Positions 1-13,420 are shown, counted from the stretch's first letter. The stretch is DNA of 64,000 bases from Myoxocephalus aenaeus (GCA_038501785.1 JBAMJR010000188.1:443501-507500), one strand, 5' to 3'. Program-made: numbers and translations. The notes: a model not told the origin generated them from the sequence alone.

Positions 1-345
1 TGTGTAAATCTATTTTTGACAAACGTCAAAGCAGACACATCCTGGCGCCAGTCCCTTGATGTTTGCCGCCTGGACCCCAGGTTGGGAACCATTGCCCTGA
101 ATGAGGCACTTTTTAAATTGCTGTATTCAGAAGATTATGTCTTGTTTTCTTTTACTTGGAATTTCGCCCTTGAGTTAAATTTTATTTAAAGATAGCCGTT
201 ACAGTCCCAATGTCTTACAAAAGGACGTACAAATTGTTATGTCATTCATCTGACATTTGGTGGAAAGCAGAGAATTATCATTCAACTCCTGAATGTGGGT
301 ACATACTTGCCTAATAAGCATCTTAAACACTTACCGTTGAAACAG

Positions 346-347
<2 letters not shown>

Positions 348-404
<57 letters not shown>
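348..404. repeat. (CA)n microsatellite
   Basis: This is an uninterrupted CA dinucleotide run of about 28 units. It is the first of some two dozen long dinucleotide tracts in the window, a density typical of teleost non-coding DNA. Open frames across it are artefacts of the repeat. Confidence 0.97.
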
Positions 405-406
<2 letters not shown>

Positions 407-1430
407 AACTGATGGGCGTCTGTCAATCCAGGTGTTAGGGCTATTGGCTTTCTGCTGCTCATCTTTCAGCAAAAGCAGGTAACGGGTGCGAGGCCTGAGG
501 ATGGGAGGAGGGGGGCGGGGAAAAGGGGGTCCTAAACCTTCATTTTGTGTTGCCCCCAGCTGTTTCCCCCCTGGGAGCGAGGTTCTTCTTCGCTTTTGCT
601 TCCTCGACTGCGTCGTTAAAATACAAAATAAATTAAAAAAACAGATTGTGCAGAAGCGAGGAGGCGGATGGAAGAATGTGGAAGGGAGGGATGGACGGAG
701 GGATGACAAGCAGGACGCAGAGAGCGGAGAGGAAGACAGATTCAATCACTCCCAATAAATCACACTTACAGATGGAGATGTCTGAGCGGGAAACAGCTAC
801 AGTCATGTATTATCGCCAGAATGTTCGAGAGCCACCTCCGTCAATCTGATTGGCTGGATGAAACACCCTGTTGTGTAACTCTCCATGTGTGCGTTTTCAC
901 CTGTGCAAGGTGGAAGGGAGGGGTAACGCTATAGCATGGTGGCTCTCTATCAGCAGCAGAGCATGGCTGAAGAGCTAACTGGACCTCAGAAGGCCTTCGG
1001 GTCTCAAAAACAACACGATTAACACTCTCAAATGAGTTCCCTCTTGGCTCCAAGTCCTCGTTGGCTTGTCTTGAGAGGACGTTGTACCGCCCTCAAACAT
1101 TTAAATTCCTCATAAATATATTTTTATCCAATCTAGTTCTTTGAGAATAACACAGAACACTGAAGAAACCGCACTGGTATATGTGTGTTTTTTCCTTTTT
1201 CGATTTGTGTTTGAACCCTCCCTCACTGTTATTGGCTGACGGAAGATGTGTGGCCCTGAACATAACCTAACCTAACCATGAGCAAAACAAGCACTTGTAA
1301 AGTTTGTTTACCTAGCATGCGGCCAGAAAAGCAAATTCAGGGCAATAAAGTGTCATACGTTCCATGATTATGTATCGTCAGTGTCTCCTTCACAGGGTCT
1401 TTGGCACTATTTGTACAGAGAACTGTATCA
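405..1430. other. No gene seen
   Basis: The stretch is A/T-rich with scattered G/A-rich patches, and a purine-rich run lies near 490-535. I see no exon with plausible splice sites and no known repeat. The first 347 bases of the window are likewise featureless. Confidence 0.5.
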
Positions 1431-1435
1431 GCAGA

Positions 1436-1545
1436 ACATCCAGAGAGAGGGATCCCTCCTCAGTTGCTCTTCCCCAAGTTTCCTCCATTCATCTGGACAG
1501 AGGGCGTCGCACGCTGTACAGATTGTGAAGGAGGATGTAGGTAGA
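1436..1545 (+). repeat. Fragment of LINE-2-tailed short interspersed repeat
   Basis: The words around 'gagagagggatcc', 'ttgctcttcccc' and 'gtacagattgtgaagg' parallel, in the same order, the better preserved copies at 23670-23885 and 34012-34146. This copy is diverged and lacks the terminal ATTGAATTGA tail. The assignment is by eye. Confidence 0.45.
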
Positions 1546-1739
1546 TGACGGAGATGAAGAGGAAGGTAAGAAGGACAGAAAAAATTAAGATGGAGATAAG
1601 AAGACAACAAGATGAGGATTCAGAGAAGACAAAAGAAGAAGTAAAAAGAGATTCAAAGTAAGAAAAGGCAGAGTGTGTCCTCGGCTGGACGGACTGAAAT
1701 AGAAGCAGTCATAACTGCCCTGCGCTGCGGAGACTGCTA

Positions 1740-1845
1740 ACTGACTGACGGACTGTCTGTCTGATTGTGTGACTGTCTGTCTGATTGTCTGTCTGATTGT
1801 CTGTCTGTCTCTCTGATGGTCCCTCTCTTCCTGACTGACTGACTT
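1740..1845. repeat. CTGT/CTGA tetranucleotide repeat
   Basis: This is an imperfect tetranucleotide array of CTGT, CTGA and CTGATTGT units. Open minus-strand frames over it have no protein-like character. Confidence 0.85.
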
Positions 1846-1922
1846 TCTGTGCTGCATTCAGAACGTCCTGTGGTCAGTTAGCAGCGAGGCAGACTGCAGG
1901 GTGGAGCTGCCTTCACTGTAAC

Positions 1923-2022
<100 letters not shown>

Positions 2023-2590
2023 ATTTCCTCTTACTCTGGATCTGAACTGTTGGCAGCCTAAACCTAACTAAGTATTCCACCATCTTTTCCTAAACCCAAC
2101 TGAGTTGTTTCCCGTGAAGACGGAAGTTTATTTTGAAAGGGTGGTATCATCATACAAATACATTGAGAATACATAATGAGGTTATGTTGTCTAAAATGTA
2201 CATTCTAAAATGCATTTTCATTTAATTTGAGAGGGAAAAGTATCTTGTCCCAGATGTGCTTCATTGTAGCTCAAATACATTATATTTAATAGCACAGGGA
2301 AGAGGTTGGATGGATGGGTCAACGCAGGACTTTCACCCAGGACACCTTCACCTTTTTAAATTTAAGTGGGTAACTTGAATAATGAAAGAAACATTATTAT
2401 TTTAAGCCAAACCATAATGTGTTTTACTAAACCCAGCCAAGTAGTTTTGTTAAACATAACCAAGTCATTTTGCTGCGTCTTGTTTTTGACCAGCCTAAAA
2501 AAGCACTTGATTTGGTCAATTTTAATAACTTTAGTGATGCCTTAGAGCGCCGTCATCACAGCACAGCTTCGATGTTTTAAAGTGAATTGA

Positions 2591-3004
2591 CGGTGTGACC
2601 TCCACGGTGTGAACTCCACGGTGTGACCTCCACGGTGTGACCTCCACGGTGTGACCTCCATGGTGTGAGAGTCACGGTGTGACCTCCACGGTCTGACCTC
2701 CACGGTGTGACCTCCACGGTGTGAGAGTCACGGTGTGACCTCCACGGTGTGACCTCCATGGTGTGACCTCCACGGTGTGACCTCCATGGTGTGACCTCCA
2801 CGGTGTGACCTCCACGGTGTGACCTCCACGGTGTGAGAGTCACGGTGTGACCTCCACGGTGTGACCTCCACGGTGTGACCTCCATGGTGTGACCTCCACG
2901 GTGTGACCTTCACGGTGTGTGAGAGTCACGGTGTGACCTCCACAGTGTGACCTCCAAGGTATGACCTTCACGGTGTGACCTCCATGGTGGGAGAGTCACT
3001 GTGT
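2591..3004. repeat. 14-bp minisatellite with two unit types
   Basis: About 29 head-to-tail copies of a 14-bp unit are present. The main unit is GTGTGACCTCCACG; a second type, GTGTGAGAGTCACG, recurs at irregular intervals. Because 14 is not a multiple of three, all frames stay open for long stretches and give a 14-residue periodic translation. That is a repeat artefact and not a protein. Copies toward 2930-3004 are more diverged, with changed bases and short insertions, so the array may be growing or homogenising from its left or middle part. Confidence 0.95.
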
Positions 3005-3263
3005 ACGTGCGTTGAATTAAACTGTACTTAACTGTACAGTACGAGCAGCCGCTTTGAAGTCGCCCTGTTGTCGACTTTGCACTTCCTCTCAGGTTGTAAA
3101 AACCTGAACACACAGATGTCTGTCATCACACACAGCGAGACAGCCTCTCTGTGTGTGTTTGTGTGTATTTGTGTGTGTGAGAGAGAGAGGGAGGATGAAA
3201 AGCATAGCCTACCTGCTGCTTTCTCATTACTGCTTTTGAGAGCCTCAGCAATGGTTAAACATG

Positions 3264-3265
<2 letters not shown>

Positions 3266-3301
<36 letters not shown>

Positions 3302-3375
3302 GGGCTCTTTATGAACGGAAGCTATTGGTTGTTTGAAGTTTACGCTACTGGCAAAGAGCGGTTTGGGGTTTTATG

Positions 3376-3422
<47 letters not shown>

Positions 3423-3533
3423 GGTGTGTCGGTGTGTGTGAGTATTAAGGGGCCTCGCGCTAATAATCATTTACTGCAAGTGTGTGTACTGTAGGAACGG
3501 GAGGTTTACACATAATCATCGTGTTTCCCCTTG

Positions 3534-3566
<33 letters not shown>
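3266..3566. repeat. Three (GT)n microsatellites
   Basis: Three GT tracts lie at 3266-3298, 3380-3438 and 3535-3566. The second ends in GTGTCG interruptions. They are separated by unremarkable sequence. Confidence 0.95.
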
Positions 3567-4170
3567 TCAATGCTAAACAGGAACTGGCCACCTGTTGATT
3601 GGACATTCTGGTCTGCTGTTGTGTCCTCCGGCACGGTTGTGACGCACACTCTCCGTTAATGTTCTCTTTGGCTTTAAAAAAAAGAAAAGTAAAGCAACAA
3701 CTTCCACAATGGACACGTAACGAAGGAATACGATACTCAGGAGAAGAATCTCCGATTCCTTTTCTTTTCGTAAACCGCTAAGAAGCTAATGCTAGACAAA
3801 GTTATAGTCCACCCTGTGCTAATTTCAGAAAGTTAGTGGAGGAGATTGATAGCGCTATGCTACATATGACGTTAATAATTTGTCTACAATCACATCTTAA
3901 GCTCACTAATTCAAGGTGTCTCAAACTGTTTTGGGGCCAACGTAAACCAGTGACCGATAGGAAGTAGTGTCTTGTCACGCGTGCGTCTCAAGGTTACCTA
4001 TTTGTAGAAACAGAGGTGCTGTGAGTGACAGCCAAATAATGCTGTAGAAAGACTTTAAATTGCCCTTAATGATGAAATATGATAATGATGTGTGTGAGAG
4101 GGTAAAGTGCAGGCCTGTGGGCTAGACCGACTACACTCTACTGCCACCTGCCACCTACTGGAATTACTCT

Positions 4171-4172
<2 letters not shown>

Positions 4173-4226
<54 letters not shown>

Positions 4227-4580
4227 CAGTTTAATCTCAAAGAACATTATGAAGGAATTTCCTGTGTAGAAAGAGATAGAGAGAGAGGGAGGGGCAGTGT
4301 TGAGATGAAGGGCTTGTTACTCCCCAGTCTTCTTCTTCTTCTTCTTCTTCTCCCTCTCTCTTTCTCTCTCTGGCAAAAAAATAAAAAATCCCAGATAATT
4401 GAAGGCCTCACTTTGGTTTGGGAAGCAAGAGGAGGGATGGACAAAGACGGAGACGCAGTGATTGAGAGCGAGAGAGAGGGAAGCCACGTCCACATGTATG
4501 ACTCACTCCCCTTCCCTCCCCCTGCTCTATAACTCTTCCTCTATGACACTCTACCTCTCTCTCTCTCTCTCTCTCTCTCT
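4173..4580. repeat. GA, CTT and CT simple repeats
   Basis: A (GA)26 tract lies at 4173-4224, a (CTT)8 tract at 4328-4351 and a (CT)n tract at 4554-4580, within generally purine/pyrimidine-asymmetric DNA. No coding content is evident. Confidence 0.93.
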
Positions 4581-4599
4581 GTCAACGGGGTCAAACTGA

Positions 4600-6150
4600 A
4601 CTCAGAACTGCGCTGATTTTCCCGGAAAATACTTCCACTGGTACTAATTATTGAGCCTACTATTGATAGCAGTGACAGTATAGTTTCACAGCAGTAGTAT
4701 TGAGAACAGTGCACTCCATGTAGTAAAGTGTGCCTGGCATCTAAATATGCGTATAAGCAGCAAATGCTACTTTCTCCTTTCGGTAACCACAAGAAAAAGC
4801 TGCAACAGACGGAAAACGACTGAATTCAAAAGTGAGCAAAATCAGGTCAAGACTGGAAATAAGTAAGGGCGGAAAAAATTGTGTTTAGATACCGTAGACG
4901 AGTGCAACAAGAAGAGAACATCAGTGTGTGGCGGTATAAAAAAATAAAAAAAACTATATTTTATAATTATCCCTGAGGCCCCTGATCAGACCGAGACGCG
5001 TCCAAACGGCTCGGCTGCTTCAAGAACGCCCCTTTGGCAAAGAGAGACGGGAAAAGCCTGTGGAGCCCGCCTCTTGCTCGATTTGATTGGCTGCCTGGGC
5101 CAAGTGTGACATTGACGAGCGGCTAGCGCTGATAAGTTGAGAAGATTTGAACTCTTGTGCGATACAAGACGTAGCTCAGACAAACTATGGTTTTGAGGGC
5201 ACTGCGTTTTGTATACAGTACACAGTAGTACACTTCCAGGTACGAAGCATTGTATGTGTACTCTATGTGGTGTACGCAAACGCAGTTTTTCATTATGTTC
5301 TTTATTCATTCACTGTCTGCTGTTGATTCTGAGTTTTTTTTATAAAGACTGCTGAGTCTGTGTACGCTTTTGTCAGTTCATTGAGTCCACTTAAGAATAA
5401 TGAGGTAAAAGCAATTCCCACGGTAAACGCCTGTGTGCTCTCTCCGATTAATGCTCATGAGTTATTTCTTCGTGAGCTTTGTGCATGGAATTCGGTTTTC
5501 CCAAAGGGGGGGGGGTCCCGATGATGCAGGATGACAATCGCCGATCCAATCAACGAGTCCCGTGTCACACCAGCACAGCGTCACGGTATGTCGTGAAATA
5601 GTGACGACAACGAACACGAGACTTTCAACCACGAGACCAACACCGCGATGTGGACTCTCCAGGGCTGTAGATCTGATTGGGGGAGTAATCAGTTGCATTG
5701 GACACACGAGGGCCCCTGGGATCCCCTCTAGTCCCTGAACCTTTGTCGCAGCTTTTGGTTTCTTGCTTTGTTTTTTTACCCCCATGCAGCACATTGACTC
5801 TACACGACTTTACACGTTCTTCCATCCAACCACCGTCCATACCTGTTGGTATCCAAATCCTTCATGATGCTTATGTGTTTGTCCTTCTTTTCTTTTAAAC
5901 GTGCATCTCTACTCCAGTTTTGCAAACTATTGCCTAGATTGTTTGTGTTCAACGCTCAGCGCTGGTCTAAGGAAAGGAAAGAGGCCGCATGTCAACCCTA
6001 TTAAGACCCATATTCTGAATGCACCGTATCCAAAGAATGCTCCTAAAACCTGAATAATACCGACATATCCCACTTAATTGAAAATGCTCCATCCGGAATA
6101 AACCCTAATTCAGAATATCCAAACGGAATATGCTGTTTGGTATAAAAGTG
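4600..6150. other. No gene seen
   Basis: Unique-looking, locally GC-rich sequence. A run of nine to ten G lies near 5506. I see no exon with flanking splice sites that encodes a recognisable domain. Confidence 0.45.
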
Positions 6151-6154
6151 GAAC

Positions 6155-6204
6155 ATGAAATCGGAGATCGGAGATCAGCGATCGGAGATCTGAGATCCGT
6201 GATC
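6155..6204. repeat. Short GATC-rich tandem repeat
   Basis: Irregular head-to-tail copies of a roughly 7-11 bp GATCGGA/GATCAGC motif, with several GATC tetramers in 50 bp. It is a local expansion without evident function. Confidence 0.75.
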
Positions 6205-6500
6205 AGAGGCCAATCGAATGCTCGCAGCAAATGTTAAGAATGTTTCTGCATGTTGGCTCAGCCGGGCGGGCCGAGGCACCGGCGGTCCAATGCCAATGCG
6301 ATTGGCACCAATGCGCCAATCGGCCCCCGACAAAGTGTAACAGTGCAGAGAGAAAGGGGGACATCGGGGAATGAACGGGAGTGAAAGGTAGAGAATGGAG
6401 GAAAGTCCTGAAGAAGGGATGTGTTGCATTAAGAAGAAGAGACGAGGAGGCCAGCTGAGAGTAAATTAACGAATGGAAGAGCAGACTGGGGGAGTGACTC

Positions 6501-6502
<2 letters not shown>

Positions 6503-6557
<55 letters not shown>
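6503..6557. repeat. (GA)n microsatellite
   Basis: A pure GA run of about 27 units. Confidence 0.97.
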
Positions 6558-6560
<3 letters not shown>

Positions 6561-7014
6561 TGTTTAACACACTTTGTGTCTCCCTGTTGCACTCACTTTC
6601 TCTGTTTCCCAACATGCAAAGAATATCAAACCCATCCCCCCCTCTCCTGAGCAGACAGGCTGAGGATGGAAACTATGAGCGCGGCGCTGCTGCCAGACAG
6701 CACAGAGAGAAACGATCCACAGACGGAAAAATATCCTGTGAGGCTCTGACTCAGGCTCATTTCTCCTGTTCTGCTCTGTGCTCCATTCAAACGGAAGGGA
6801 GCGATGGACGGGCGCGGTGGGGTCTTGATACCGTGGACGTGGTGACATTATACATTTGTTTGGGAGTTGGAATCAAGTCGTGACACGGCTACACGGCCAG
6901 ACAGCCCATCCCCCCTCTGCTAGGACGATAATGATACGGTGCCACTAATTGCCGTAAAAACTAACGTGCAATCAACGTCATTTCATTTGGAGCGAAAGTT
7001 GAGTGTGGTGATAC

Positions 7015-7015
<1 letters not shown>

Positions 7016-7071
<56 letters not shown>
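7016..7071. repeat. (CA)n microsatellite
   Basis: A pure CA run of about 27 units. Confidence 0.97.
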
Positions 7072-7075
<4 letters not shown>

Positions 7076-7464
7076 TCAATCGTCCACTGGCGATGCGGTC
7101 ATTTGCAAAACGGATACGTTTGATTCATATCGTAGCATTTATGTTGTTTTTACGTCTCTGCTTTATGTCTTTTCTGCCATGGAAAACAAATCTAATGGAA
7201 AAAGGTTATCCCTCCTTTCGGGGTGTGCATCCTCAGTGGACACGTGCCACCACTGCGTATGAGTATCGGTGTTAAAAAAAAGTGCATACTTGCACGCGCT
7301 GCGGGGATGCTGCCGTGAGGCGTCCACGCAGCATCCCATTGAGGGCCAGAGAACAGGCCCTCAAAAGTGCAACTGTGTAACACGGATTGCTAACGTAGCG
7401 ATGTGGCATCGTCCTCTATGACGGAGACGCCAAATGAAGAGCTGTGATATGTGGCTCAAGTTAG

Positions 7465-7467
<3 letters not shown>

Positions 7468-7519
<52 letters not shown>

Positions 7520-7680
7520 CGTGCAATAATGACGTGCCATAACCTCCTGCCGTCCTCCATTTCCTGTGTAGTAAATACACAGCCTCCAGTCTCCCGTCAC
7601 ACCTGTGTTATGTATGTGTGTGTGTGTGTGTGTGTATGTCTGTGTGTGTGTGTGTGTATGTGTGTGTGTGTGTATGTGTA
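7468..7680. repeat. Pair of (GT)n microsatellites
   Basis: A GT tract at 7468-7523 ends in GTGC units. A second at 7613-7680 is interrupted by TATG and TCTG. About 90 bp of ordinary sequence separates them. Confidence 0.94.
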
Positions 7681-10481
7681 TCTTCACCTCATGGTGCGCC
7701 TAGGCGCCAATTGCAGGCATTTAAAAAGGCAGCCCTGCTGTGTGCCGACTACCAGAGGTGATGGTAAAACTTGCTCGGCTGATTAAGCTAGGCTAACAAG
7801 CTACGCAAAAAAACAGAAATATGGTTAGAAAACAACAACGATGACAAAAAGAGGGGCTCCTCTGGGTTACTCCAGGGACCGGTGTTTGAAAGCTTATAAG
7901 ACTATGAGACAGGGTTGTGCAAGTCTGTAAAGTTATGAACGACAGCTGTCATCATTTTATCGACAGTAGAAACCTGTCAAAGAAGTGATGTACCAGTGAC
8001 ATGTGATCTCATGTCACACTGCTAGAAGATAACAGAAGAGAAGCACTCTCGAAGAAGACTTCAGTGTCGATATAAATTATCTTTATGATCTTTTTTGCAT
8101 TTACTCGCAATATTGATAGGCGCTGTTACCTTGATTATGAACGTCATTCATGCTTTTCTAGGCGCCGATCTCTGATGATGTTACACTGTAAACAGAGTTT
8201 CTGTTCAGATACATTATGATGCGTTGTATTGGTTGAAAGAATAAATAACAAATAAGTAATGATGTTCTCATGATATGTTCACATGTAATCTGGTAAAATG
8301 TAGTGCTGGTATTTAAATAAATCCAGTATTTTGAAGGAAATAAACAGATATGAGGGATGCATTATGAGCTGTTAAACTACTGATGAAAAGATTTGTTTAA
8401 TCCATAAAAATACAATCTTTTATTTCCTTATCATTTGAATTGTGTGTTTTTATGAGGAAAAAAAAAAGGATAGCATTAAGAATTTGTAGTGGTTTACTGA
8501 CTTTTTTTTGGGACGTGGCAAAACAAAACGAGAGGAAGAGACACAACATCATTTCTCTACACACCTGCTGTACCTGCCCGGACAAACAGGAGATAAGACT
8601 CTCTCACCGACACAGCTGATCTGTGATTGCAAAGTTATCTCAGCGGAAGCGTGTCTTTAAGATAGTATTGCAATGTTTACAGTTGCTTTCCCCACAATGC
8701 AACACTGATCTGGGGTCAGTTCCTCCTGCTCTCCCTGAGTGTATTCTGCACCACGTTAGCTCACTCTCTTTAGCCGAGTGCACAGCAACACATCAGCATT
8801 TGCTTTGTTGATGCCTCTTTTTTTTCTTTTCTCAAAGATTTTTTTCGCAGAACATCTGGAAACGCTCAGCCCTGCGTTGCCACGGTAGCGACCGGGAGGT
8901 GGACACGGCGGCATGATGGGATAGCCGAGGATCGAAACAGACTAGCGAAGAGTAAAGGGATGTCCTGTGTGTGTGTGTGTGGCTACAAACTGCCACATGT
9001 GAGCACGAGAGGTCACTCTGTGACACGTCCCCGCTCATCCTCCTGGTAGGGGTCAAAGGTCAGCGGTGGTAAAGCGTCTGACAAGGTAAAAGCTTTAGCA
9101 GCTGCCGGAGCTCCAGGCTAATTCTTTCTCTGCCGTTCGTTTGATCGGCTCCTGAAGTGCCAGCTGGGCGGGTGCTTTTGCTGCATAACCTTTCAAAAAA
9201 GCCACTACAACCACTCATTTGACTCTTCTAAACGGGTCGGGGTCTGACATCGTCTGTCCTTGTTGGGGCAGCAGAGTTTAAACCCCGCCTCCTGCGCCTC
9301 CTGCGCCTCCTGCATGTGTTTTCTCCATCACCGCCGAACACCGCGCCTCATTGGCTGAGAGGTCAGCGACCCCGCCGGCCTGTGAAAAGGCACAGTAAAC
9401 CAGGAAGTCGAGGTGCAGATCCTCTCCTCCGCACCACACACTCGACAGCAAAGGGTAACTACATTACCCAGAAGTCCTTTTTTTCTGTCCACAGAGACGA
9501 GCGCTATAGACTGCTCAAGGATGGCCGCACAAAAGTACTATGTGGAGGGAAGACGGTCACATCTGTCTGAGGCCGGATTCAAAGGAACAGGCTGTGTTTT
9601 TGCAACACTTTAAAATGAAATCAGGTTCAAGACAGCATTGTATCACAAGAAATGTTTAAAAAGGTCAAAACATAAGCAAAGGATACATTGGCATTACAAA
9701 TGTTTTTACATTTGGCAGATAATAGTGAAAGAAAGGAGGGAAATGAAAGTTTGTAAAAAAAGTCCCCTTTAAGTGTTAAAGGTATCTAAAATATAATATA
9801 TAAAAGGAGGCCGGATTCATATGTGGAGCCCGTCAGCTTTATTTGAGAAAACGACGAAAAGTTTCCAAGACAAAATCTCTCAAACTGAACACAAGTTCAA
9901 GCTGTATTTTCTCTTTTTTAAACAATTGACTTTTTCTAACCACTCTAGCTGCCCTGGCCTGTGAGTGCTTGGAGCAGTGATCGGGTTAGAGATGCGTTCT
10001 ATACTTTCAGCTGCTTTTTAATACATGAAATGAGAAAGTGAACGTCTGTTGTCACTGCCAGAGGGACCGCTGTGACACCCTCTTTTCCACCCGCTCTCAT
10101 TCTAAACTCGTCCCGCAGAGTTAACGCGAGGTGATGAGGACCTGGAGCCGCCCTACGAGTCTCAGAATAAACTCCTTATTTCCTGCCCCTCTTTTCTTCC
10201 TCTGAGTTGGCGACTGCCGCCTTTTACATTTTCTCCTTTTCTTCTCTTTGCCTTCTCCTTTTCTCTCGCTCTGTCACTCTGACATTAAAGTGACGTCGTG
10301 CCTCTGAGGTTGGCTTTAATGTCTGTAACGATAACGTCTCTGCCTCTGGGATGTTTGACATGTGTGTTTTTCCCCTCCACTCTTTCTCTTTTCAGTCGTT
10401 TCGTCTTCAGCTCGCCTCCTCGCTGTTCTCATCTCTTGCTCTGTTTCGTTACCTCTCTTGACCTATGTCTCTGTGCACATG

Positions 10482-10483
<2 letters not shown>
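7681..10483. other. No gene seen
   Basis: No long repeat and no recognisable exon. The stretch 9060-9560 is somewhat GC-richer, with a threefold 'cctgcgcct' repeat near 9291-9312, and could be regulatory. Nothing in it decides that. Confidence 0.45.

Positions 10484-10541
<58 letters not shown>
10484..10541. repeat. (GA)n microsatellite
   Basis: A pure GA run of about 29 units, preceded by pyrimidine-rich DNA. Confidence 0.97.
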
Positions 10542-11640
10542 CAGACTGCTCGTCCTCGACGTGGCAGGGTGACGTTGCAGAATAATGAACCCCCGGGCTC
10601 GCTGAGAGACAACCGTGCAGAGAGAAAGAGTGCGAGTCAGAGTAGGAGGAGGCAGCTTTATTTTATCCTGTGTTTATTTCGACACTGTGGCCATTTAACA
10701 ATCGTATGGATAACGTGTTTTTAACTAAACGGCATGTGTTGAAGAAAGAAGTGCGTGCTTTGGGAGGTCCTTTTGCAGCCGTGTGTGAGGAAAAGAGAGA
10801 CAAAGTGTTAAAATAAAACATAGATCACAAGTTAAACATCAGCTTACATCTGTACGGTACATTTACGATTAAAAGTAATACATTAAGAAACCTCTAGGTA
10901 CCTACACCTACAGTGTGGGAGACATTCTGCACAACTCGAAACCTTTAAAGGAGTTTGGAGGTTATCTTCAGCAATTTGTGGAACTAGGAAATCCTAATTT
11001 GGCCAAAGAGGTGTTTGAGAAGGGGCAACCATTGTGAAGGCTGAGATCGCTGTCAATCATGCACCAAGAAATATCCTCATCTAACCCTAAAAAGTGCAAT
11101 TAGCACTGTTTATTTCCCGAGGACGTGCAGTGTGGAGGTCTGTTGGGGGTTCCTCAGCCTAACGGATTATGTTTTGATGCTCATGGATGTAACCCTTTAT
11201 GTCAGTTAGAGCCAATTTCGGCTCTAGGCTTTTTTTTCTTTTTCCCTGTGTTTGAGTCGTCGTAGGAACCCCAAATTAATTCCAATACTTGTGTTTATTG
11301 TATGTATTTGTTCAGCAACGTCTTGGGAAAAAAATGTATATCTGCAAAAAAATCACTTTTAAAAGATATTTTGATCATAACTATGAACATCCAGCAAGAT
11401 TTCCCAAAAATGCCTCCTTGAGCGGTCACCGAGTTTTTCAAACTGTATTATGGTGCCCTAACAACAGCCCACATACTAATAAGACACCTTTTGGGAAAGA
11501 TTAGGACCTAAGGAATATGCACCACAATTCATACTAGAACACAGCATTTGGGTGTTAAAAGGACTTTCAATCAAAAAACTGTGTTGTTCGGTTCAAAAAT
11601 GTAGTTTACGTAAATACTTAAACTTAACGGTTACTTGAAT
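10542..11640. other. No gene seen
   Basis: A/T-rich sequence without splice-bounded coding exons or a repeat family I recognise. Confidence 0.45.
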
Positions 11641-11830
11641 TATGTTTCACACCAGATGTCTCTTCTCACAAGGGTTGCGGTATTGTAGCAATTTAAATGA
11701 AGTTAAACAACAATGTGGTTCCGGAGATAATATGTTGTTGATTTTTGTCTGATAATAGGAGCAGGGGGATTTTCGCACCTTGTTTTTAAAGGGATATATG
11801 TGCTCTCTCTGCTCCAGGATGGCTTCCAAT
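11641..11830. repeat. Interspersed repeat copy related to 63230-63284
   Basis: The words 'tctcttctcacaagggt' and 'agcaatttaaatg' recur, slightly changed, in the segment that interrupts the LINE at the right end of the window. Two diverged copies in 64 kb indicate a dispersed family. The outer limits are uncertain. Confidence 0.55.
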
Positions 11831-11849
11831 CACTCCTTTGAGCCCACAG

Positions 11850-12590
11850 GGCTTCAGAGAAATGTACTGATGAAGAATAAGAAAATCAAATAATGTGCTG
11901 ATTTTGGCACTGTTTATTTTTTGGGACATAATTGAGTTTTATTCAGTCAATCATTACATACAACACAATAAGTAAAACCACAATCTAATGTACAGAAAAA
12001 GAAAGACTGAAAAGGTATAAAAAAGAAACAAAATAAAATAAATATATTTTATATACATGCATTTCATTCACACTTGTGACCCTCAAAAATAGTTTTAATG
12101 TAATAATTTATCTATAATTCATTATTTTTCCTTTTAATTTTAGGTTTCCCTTTAGACATGACAAACTGCCACATGGCTAAAATCTGCTCGAGCAAAGACA
12201 CGCCGAGCTCAAACGGCACAACGATGTTCAGCAAAGCAGCACGTTGTTATCATGAACTGAGGACGTCCTTTACACTCCGTGTCATGCATTTATAGCACTG
12301 TAGAAGTGCTGCAAAGATTTAAATAAAAGGGTTTTGTTGTTGTGTGATAATTCAGCTTCCAGAGCGGAGAAAGAAAGAAAGAAGAGGAGAGTAACACGAG
12401 AGATGACGGGGAAAAAAAGGAAAAGTCTGGGTCAAATGTGGGGAAAGGAATATTTGCCTCTCTCTCTCTCCGTGGCAGTTTAATCTAACCAATATGTGTG
12501 TGTCTCACACATGAGGGGAGGAGACGGAGGGAGAGAGAGAGAGAGGTTTGCATTCTTTTCCATTGAGGTCAATGTTTTACAGAGCCTTTG
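11850..12590. other. No gene seen
   Basis: A/T-rich sequence with short CT and GA patches near 12460-12545. No coding signal. Confidence 0.45.
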
Positions 12591-12593
12591 ACC

Positions 12594-12595
<2 letters not shown>

Positions 12596-12649
<54 letters not shown>

Positions 12650-12669
12650 GTGTGTGTGTGTGTGTGTGT
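12596..12669. repeat. (GT)n microsatellite with one interruption
   Basis: A GT run broken once by GTTG near 12648. Confidence 0.96.
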
Positions 12670-12969
12670 TTGGACCATCGTCACTAATCAGATTGCGATG
12701 TCTTTCTCTTCACCTCTCTGTCCAAACGGACTCTTTCTGTTCTATTCTCCAAAGGACGCGTCGCCATCGTCCCACAATTATGACATCACAGCCAGATGTT
12801 TTGAAGCGTTTGGTCTGTGATGTGTTTCCTCCCAGCCGTCAAATACTTTCTGTCAGTGTTAATAGCAATCGCACACAATGCCAGTTATATTAACTTACAT
12901 TTAAAGTGGAGCTTGATGATATTTTCTTGGATTCAAATTGTATTAATGTATGATTTTAAAGACTTGAAA

Positions 12970-13420
12970 TTATTATTATTTTCCTTGTTTTATGCTTTTG
13001 TGTTTCCCTGGACTCTTTCTCCTCCCTCAGTGTTCCTCCACCCTTTACTTCCTCCTCCCTCTGTCTTTTCTGGATCGTTCCTCTCTCCACACGTCACGCT
13101 GTCCTTTTTGTTGTCCAGTTTTCTCCAACTTTTTCCCTCCCGTCCTTCCTTCCTTCTTTCTATCTCTGTTATTTCGCCTCTTTCCTTTTGTCTGCGACAC
13201 CAATCTTTCCACTTTCTGTCTCCGTCCTCTCAGCCGCCCCTCAGTGTCCAGTTCCCAATTTTTTTTTGTGTGTCTTGTGCTCTCTCTCGGCTTTATTTCT
13301 GCCTCAACTTTCCCTTCTCCCTCCCTCTTTCCGCCACCTTTATCATAAAGCCTTGTCTCCAGCTACATCTCCCCTCTTGTCATTCTCTTCTCTTCTCTTT
13401 CTGTGCTTCATGCCGGCAGG
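12970..13420. other. Pyrimidine-rich tract
   Basis: About 450 bp that is strongly C+T-rich on the plus strand. Three overlapping frames stay open through it because stop codons need purines, and the translations are low-complexity S/F/L/P. I read this as a compositional tract and not as coding sequence. Confidence 0.7.

Noticed and set aside
1261..1278. CCTAA-like repeat as telomere remnant
   Set aside because: Three short CCTAA units; too short and in ordinary DNA.
2577..2913. Periodic frames such as VTPWRSHRGGH
   Set aside because: The 14-bp minisatellite is open in several frames; there is no start context, splice site or domain.
4107..4532. 141-codon frame with RERERE run
   Set aside because: Generated by the GA microsatellite and following purine-rich DNA.
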